This document shows, one piece after another, positions 12,892 through 15,231 of a stretch of 15,231 nucleotides of DNA; position 1 is the stretch's first letter; each line of letters starts with the position of its first letter. The position numbers were made by a program, and so were the translations under genes. The stretch lies in assembly GCA_030838305.1 (NCBI GenBank), contig JAUTWY010000091.1, positions 1 to 15,231 on the forward strand. The letters run 5' to 3'. This stretch comes from Acidobacteriaceae bacterium. Lineage in GTDB: Bacteria > Acidobacteriota > Terriglobia > Terriglobales > Acidobacteriaceae. The notes under the pieces are model-generated. The model was not told where the DNA came from, ran no database searches, and saw only the letters and a program-made list of their open reading frames with translations.

Positions 12892-15135
12892 GTGCCGCAG
12901 AGCGTTCCAACTCGGCCTCCGAACCCTTCCCATCGCAAGCAGTACATCATCCTGCTGGCGATTGCGGTTTTTTTTCTGTTGGCAATCCTGATCTCGCAAA
13001 CGGCTTTCGATCTCACTCTCCTGCGCCCCGGGAATAACCAGCAGATTGTGGTGTTCTACGCCCTGTCGTTATTGATCTCGCTGCTTTTTGTGGCGCTGAC
13101 TTTTGTTTTGGCGCGGAATCTGCTGAAATTATTCGCCGAACGCAGGTTAGGAGTGCTGGGCTCGAAGTTTCGCACTCGCATGGTGGTGGGCGCGCTGCTG
13201 CTTTCTTTCGTGCCCGTCATGGTGATGTACTGGTTCGCATACGGACTGATGAACCGCTCGATTGACAAGTGGTTTTCCACTCCGGTGGAGGAGGTTCGTG
13301 CCGACACGCACGCTATGACCACCCTGTTGGGCGAATATGCCGCGCAAAATGCGCGCGCCGAGGCGATGGCAATTGCCGCGTCGCCCGAGGCCCAGCGAAG
13401 CTTCTCTGGACATGGATTCTCTGCGGTAGCAGGGGAATTTCAGAATCATGAAATTACTCTGCAAGGGGGCTTCGCGATTGCCTTGCAGGATGGCAACCCA
13501 GAAGCAAGCTTCAATGCGCCTGCGCCATGGCCGCTACTCAAGCCGAAATTGCCCCTGGCAGAGATGGCCGCGGGCAATTCCGCACAATTCAGTTGGGATC
13601 AGACGGACTATACGCTGGGCAGCGCGACGGTCGGAAATAATGGCTTAATCCTAGTAGCAGTGCCGCTTCCGCGAGATTTTTCCCGGACCGTCAAGCAGGT
13701 GGAGAGCAGCCAGCAGCGTTATTTCGAGTTAGCCCGCGAACGCAGGCTGGTCCGCCGTACTTACATGGGATTGCTGCTGCTGCTGACCATGATGGTGCTG
13801 TTCGTGACTACGTGGCTGGCGCTGTTTCTCTCCAAGTTGGTAACCCGTCCGCTGGCTGCCTTGGCTGAAGCGACGCAGGAAATCTCTCGGGGGCGGCTGG
13901 ATTACCGGATCGACGTCAGCGCCGCCGATGAGATTGGGGATTTGGTGCGATCGTTCAACCGAATGGCGGAAGAACTGGAAACCAGCCGGCGGCAAATCGA
14001 AGCTTCCAGCCGCAATGCCAGCGCGGCGAATGCTGAATTGGATCAACGACGCCGTCAGACCGAGACCATCCTCGAAAGTATTCCCACCGGAGTGCTGTCG
14101 CTGGATGCCAACCGCTGCGTGACTCATGCCAATCAGGCGCTGATGCGTATGTTCAATCCTGAGGGCGGTGCGGACGAACATCCGATGCTGCGGGGCGCGC
14201 TCCTGGCCGACGTGTTTCCCGCAGAGGTGCAAGATTTGGAACTACTGTTGCGCCGTGCCGATCGCATGGGCATGACCACGAGCCAAATGGAGATGCCGGT
14301 GAGGCGCACTTCTCTGAATGTGGCAGTGACAGTGGCAGCCCTGCGCCATCAAGAGGAGGGGTTGGGATATGTAATCGTATTTGAAGATCTGTCCGATCTT
14401 CTCAAGGCTCAGAAACAGGCAGCCTGGCGAGAGGTAGCGCGCCGAGTGGCGCATGAGATCAAGAATCCGCTCACCCCGATTGCTCTTTCCGCGGAACGCA
14501 TTCAACGCCATCTGGAGCGCGGCACTCCTCCTGACAAGGCATCGTTGGACGTGGTACGGGCCTGTGCTCAGACGATTGCAGGGGCGGCGGAAACGGTGCG
14601 CCGTCTGGTCGATGAATTCTCTTCGCTGGCGCGTTTCCCGGCCTCAAAACCACAACCGGCGGATATCAATGAGGTCATTGAGGGTGCGCTTTCCATGTTC
14701 AATGGAAGGCTGGATGGTATCGGCATTCACAAATCGCTCGCGCCCGACCTGCCGAAAGTGATGGCGGATGCGGAGGCGATGAAGCGGGCTGTAGCCAACC
14801 TTGTGGATAATGCGGCGGAAGCCATGCAAGATGCGTTGGTACGCGAGATCGAAATTTCAACCTCGCTGGTGGCCAGCCGCGACGCGGTCGAAATTACGGT
14901 TGCCGATACCGGTCATGGCGTGACCAGCGAGCTCAAAGAAAAGCTTTTTCTACCTTATTTCTCCACCAGAAAGCGCGGAACCGGCCTCGGCCTGGCGATC
15001 GTGAGCCGTGTCATCGAAGAACATCATGGCTCGATTCGCGTGGAGGAAAACCAGCCCGTTGGAGCACGCTTTATCGTTGAACTGCCGGTGGTTCCCGAGT
15101 CCGCCCTGGTCACTGCAACTCCTCAGCATGCATAA
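12892..15135 (+). CDS. ntrY: NtrY-like transmembrane sensor histidine kinase
   Basis: A 747-residue sensor kinase with NtrY architecture: three N-terminal membrane helices (about 18-38, 51-75, 97-118), an extracytoplasmic region (about 119-289), a fourth helix (290-315), a HAMP linker (about 315-367, with TRPLAALAEAT and DEIGDLVRSFNRMAEEL), a PAS domain (about 388-505), the phosphoacceptor helix with H521 in VARRVAHEIKNPLTPIALSA, and an HATPase domain with N640, DTGHG (672-676) and GTGLGL (696-701). The WREVARRVAHEIKNPLTPI wording is characteristic of NtrY. The start is GTG at 12892; an in-frame TGA lies 9 nt upstream and no strong ribosome-binding site is visible. Its stop overlaps the start of the next regulator by 8 nt. 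In other bacteria NtrY/NtrX responds to nitrogen or redox state; the signal here is unknown. Confidence 0.9.
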   Translation: MPQSVPTRPPNPSHRKQYIILLAIAVFFLLAILISQTAFDLTLLRPGNNQQIVVFYALSLLISLLFVALTFVLARNLLKLFAERRLGVLGSKFRTRMVVGALLLSFVPVMVMYWFAYGLMNRSIDKWFSTPVEEVRADTHAMTTLLGEYAAQNARAEAMAIAASPEAQRSFSGHGFSAVAGEFQNHEITLQGGFAIALQDGNPEASFNAPAPWPLLKPKLPLAEMAAGNSAQFSWDQTDYTLGSATVGNNGLILVAVPLPRDFSRTVKQVESSQQRYFELARERRLVRRTYMGLLLLLTMMVLFVTTWLALFLSKLVTRPLAALAEATQEISRGRLDYRIDVSAADEIGDLVRSFNRMAEELETSRRQIEASSRNASAANAELDQRRRQTETILESIPTGVLSLDANRCVTHANQALMRMFNPEGGADEHPMLRGALLADVFPAEVQDLELLLRRADRMGMTTSQMEMPVRRTSLNVAVTVAALRHQEEGLGYVIVFEDLSDLLKAQKQAAWREVARRVAHEIKNPLTPIALSAERIQRHLERGTPPDKASLDVVRACAQTIAGAAETVRRLVDEFSSLARFPASKPQPADINEVIEGALSMFNGRLDGIGIHKSLAPDLPKVMADAEAMKRAVANLVDNAAEAMQDALVREIEISTSLVASRDAVEITVADTGHGVTSELKEKLFLPYFSTRKRGTGLGLAIVSRVIEEHHGSIRVEENQPVGARFIVELPVVPESALVTATPQHA

Positions 15136-15231
15136 ACTTCTCATCGTTGACGATGAAACCGGCATTCGCGAATCACTCGAGGGAGTGCTGGCGGACGAGG
15201 GCTACGAAACTGCATCGGTGGAGAGCGGGGA
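15128..15231 (+). CDS. ntrX: NtrX-like response regulator, 5' end only
   Basis: The first 34 codons of a response regulator, cut by the right edge. The sequence MHKLLIVDDETGIRESLEGV contains the acidic pair D8/D9 of a receiver domain and continues LADEGYETASVESG, the normal first helix and second strand. The phospho-acceptor Asp and any output domain lie outside the window. ATG 15128-15130 overlaps the TAA of the kinase gene (ATGCATAA), which suggests coupled translation. The NtrX name is inferred from the NtrY-like neighbour; a different NtrC-class regulator cannot be excluded. Confidence 0.8.
   Translation, partial: MHKLLIVDDETGIRESLEGVLADEGYETASVESG

Overview
The window looks like chromosomal DNA of an Acidobacteriota member, probably class Terriglobia (the Koribacter/Sulfotelmatobacter kind). 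This is inferred from moderately GC-rich coding DNA, GTG and TTG starts, the pilB-pilT-pilC-pilS-pilR gene order, a DUF4097 protein, a small Trp-rich protein of a kind I associate with that group, and intergenic inverted repeats of the type common in those genomes. No rRNA, tRNA, CRISPR array, transposase or phage gene was seen.

Layout. 1-296: 3' end of an HlyD/MacA-type efflux adaptor (+), closed by a strong hairpin. 402-1328: exported DUF4097 beta-repeat protein (+). 1513-2343: SAM hydroxide adenosyltransferase/DUF62 (+, TTG start). 2364-2594: small Trp-rich conserved-looking protein (-). 2690-2785: dispersed inverted-repeat element. 2859-3209: TPR protein (+). 3327-10773: type IV pilus cluster on the minus strand, transcribed pilB -> pilT -> pilC -> pilS -> pilR. 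10774-11124: divergent intergenic region with several palindromes. 11125-11887 and on to 11916: HhH-GPD DNA glycosylase of the COG2231/MagIII type (+). 12022-12378: small membrane-associated-looking protein with a GWWGIPWGPIYT motif (+), ending in a 15-bp tandem repeat. About 12449-12777: frameshifted remnant of a GH10 xylanase C-terminus. 12892-15135: NtrY-like sensor kinase (+), overlapping the start of an NtrX-like response regulator that runs off the window.

How the genes fit together. PilB (extension ATPase), PilT (retraction ATPase) and PilC (inner-membrane platform) form the motor core of a type IV pilus. PilS and PilR are the kinase and sigma-54 activator pair that in other bacteria controls pilin transcription; no pilin gene lies in this window. 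NtrY/NtrX is a second kinase/regulator pair. Both kinase-regulator pairs are joined by an 8-nt stop/start overlap, which suggests translational coupling. The rest are housekeeping or poorly characterised genes.

Overall this is mostly ordinary core genome. The most interesting items are the GH10 pseudogene that gene callers would miss, the in-frame 15-bp repeat carrying the stop codon of the preceding gene, a long inverted repeat that begins exactly at the stop codons of two convergent genes, and an Asp-to-Val change in the Asp box of PilT. I did not find convincing evidence of a new multi-gene system.
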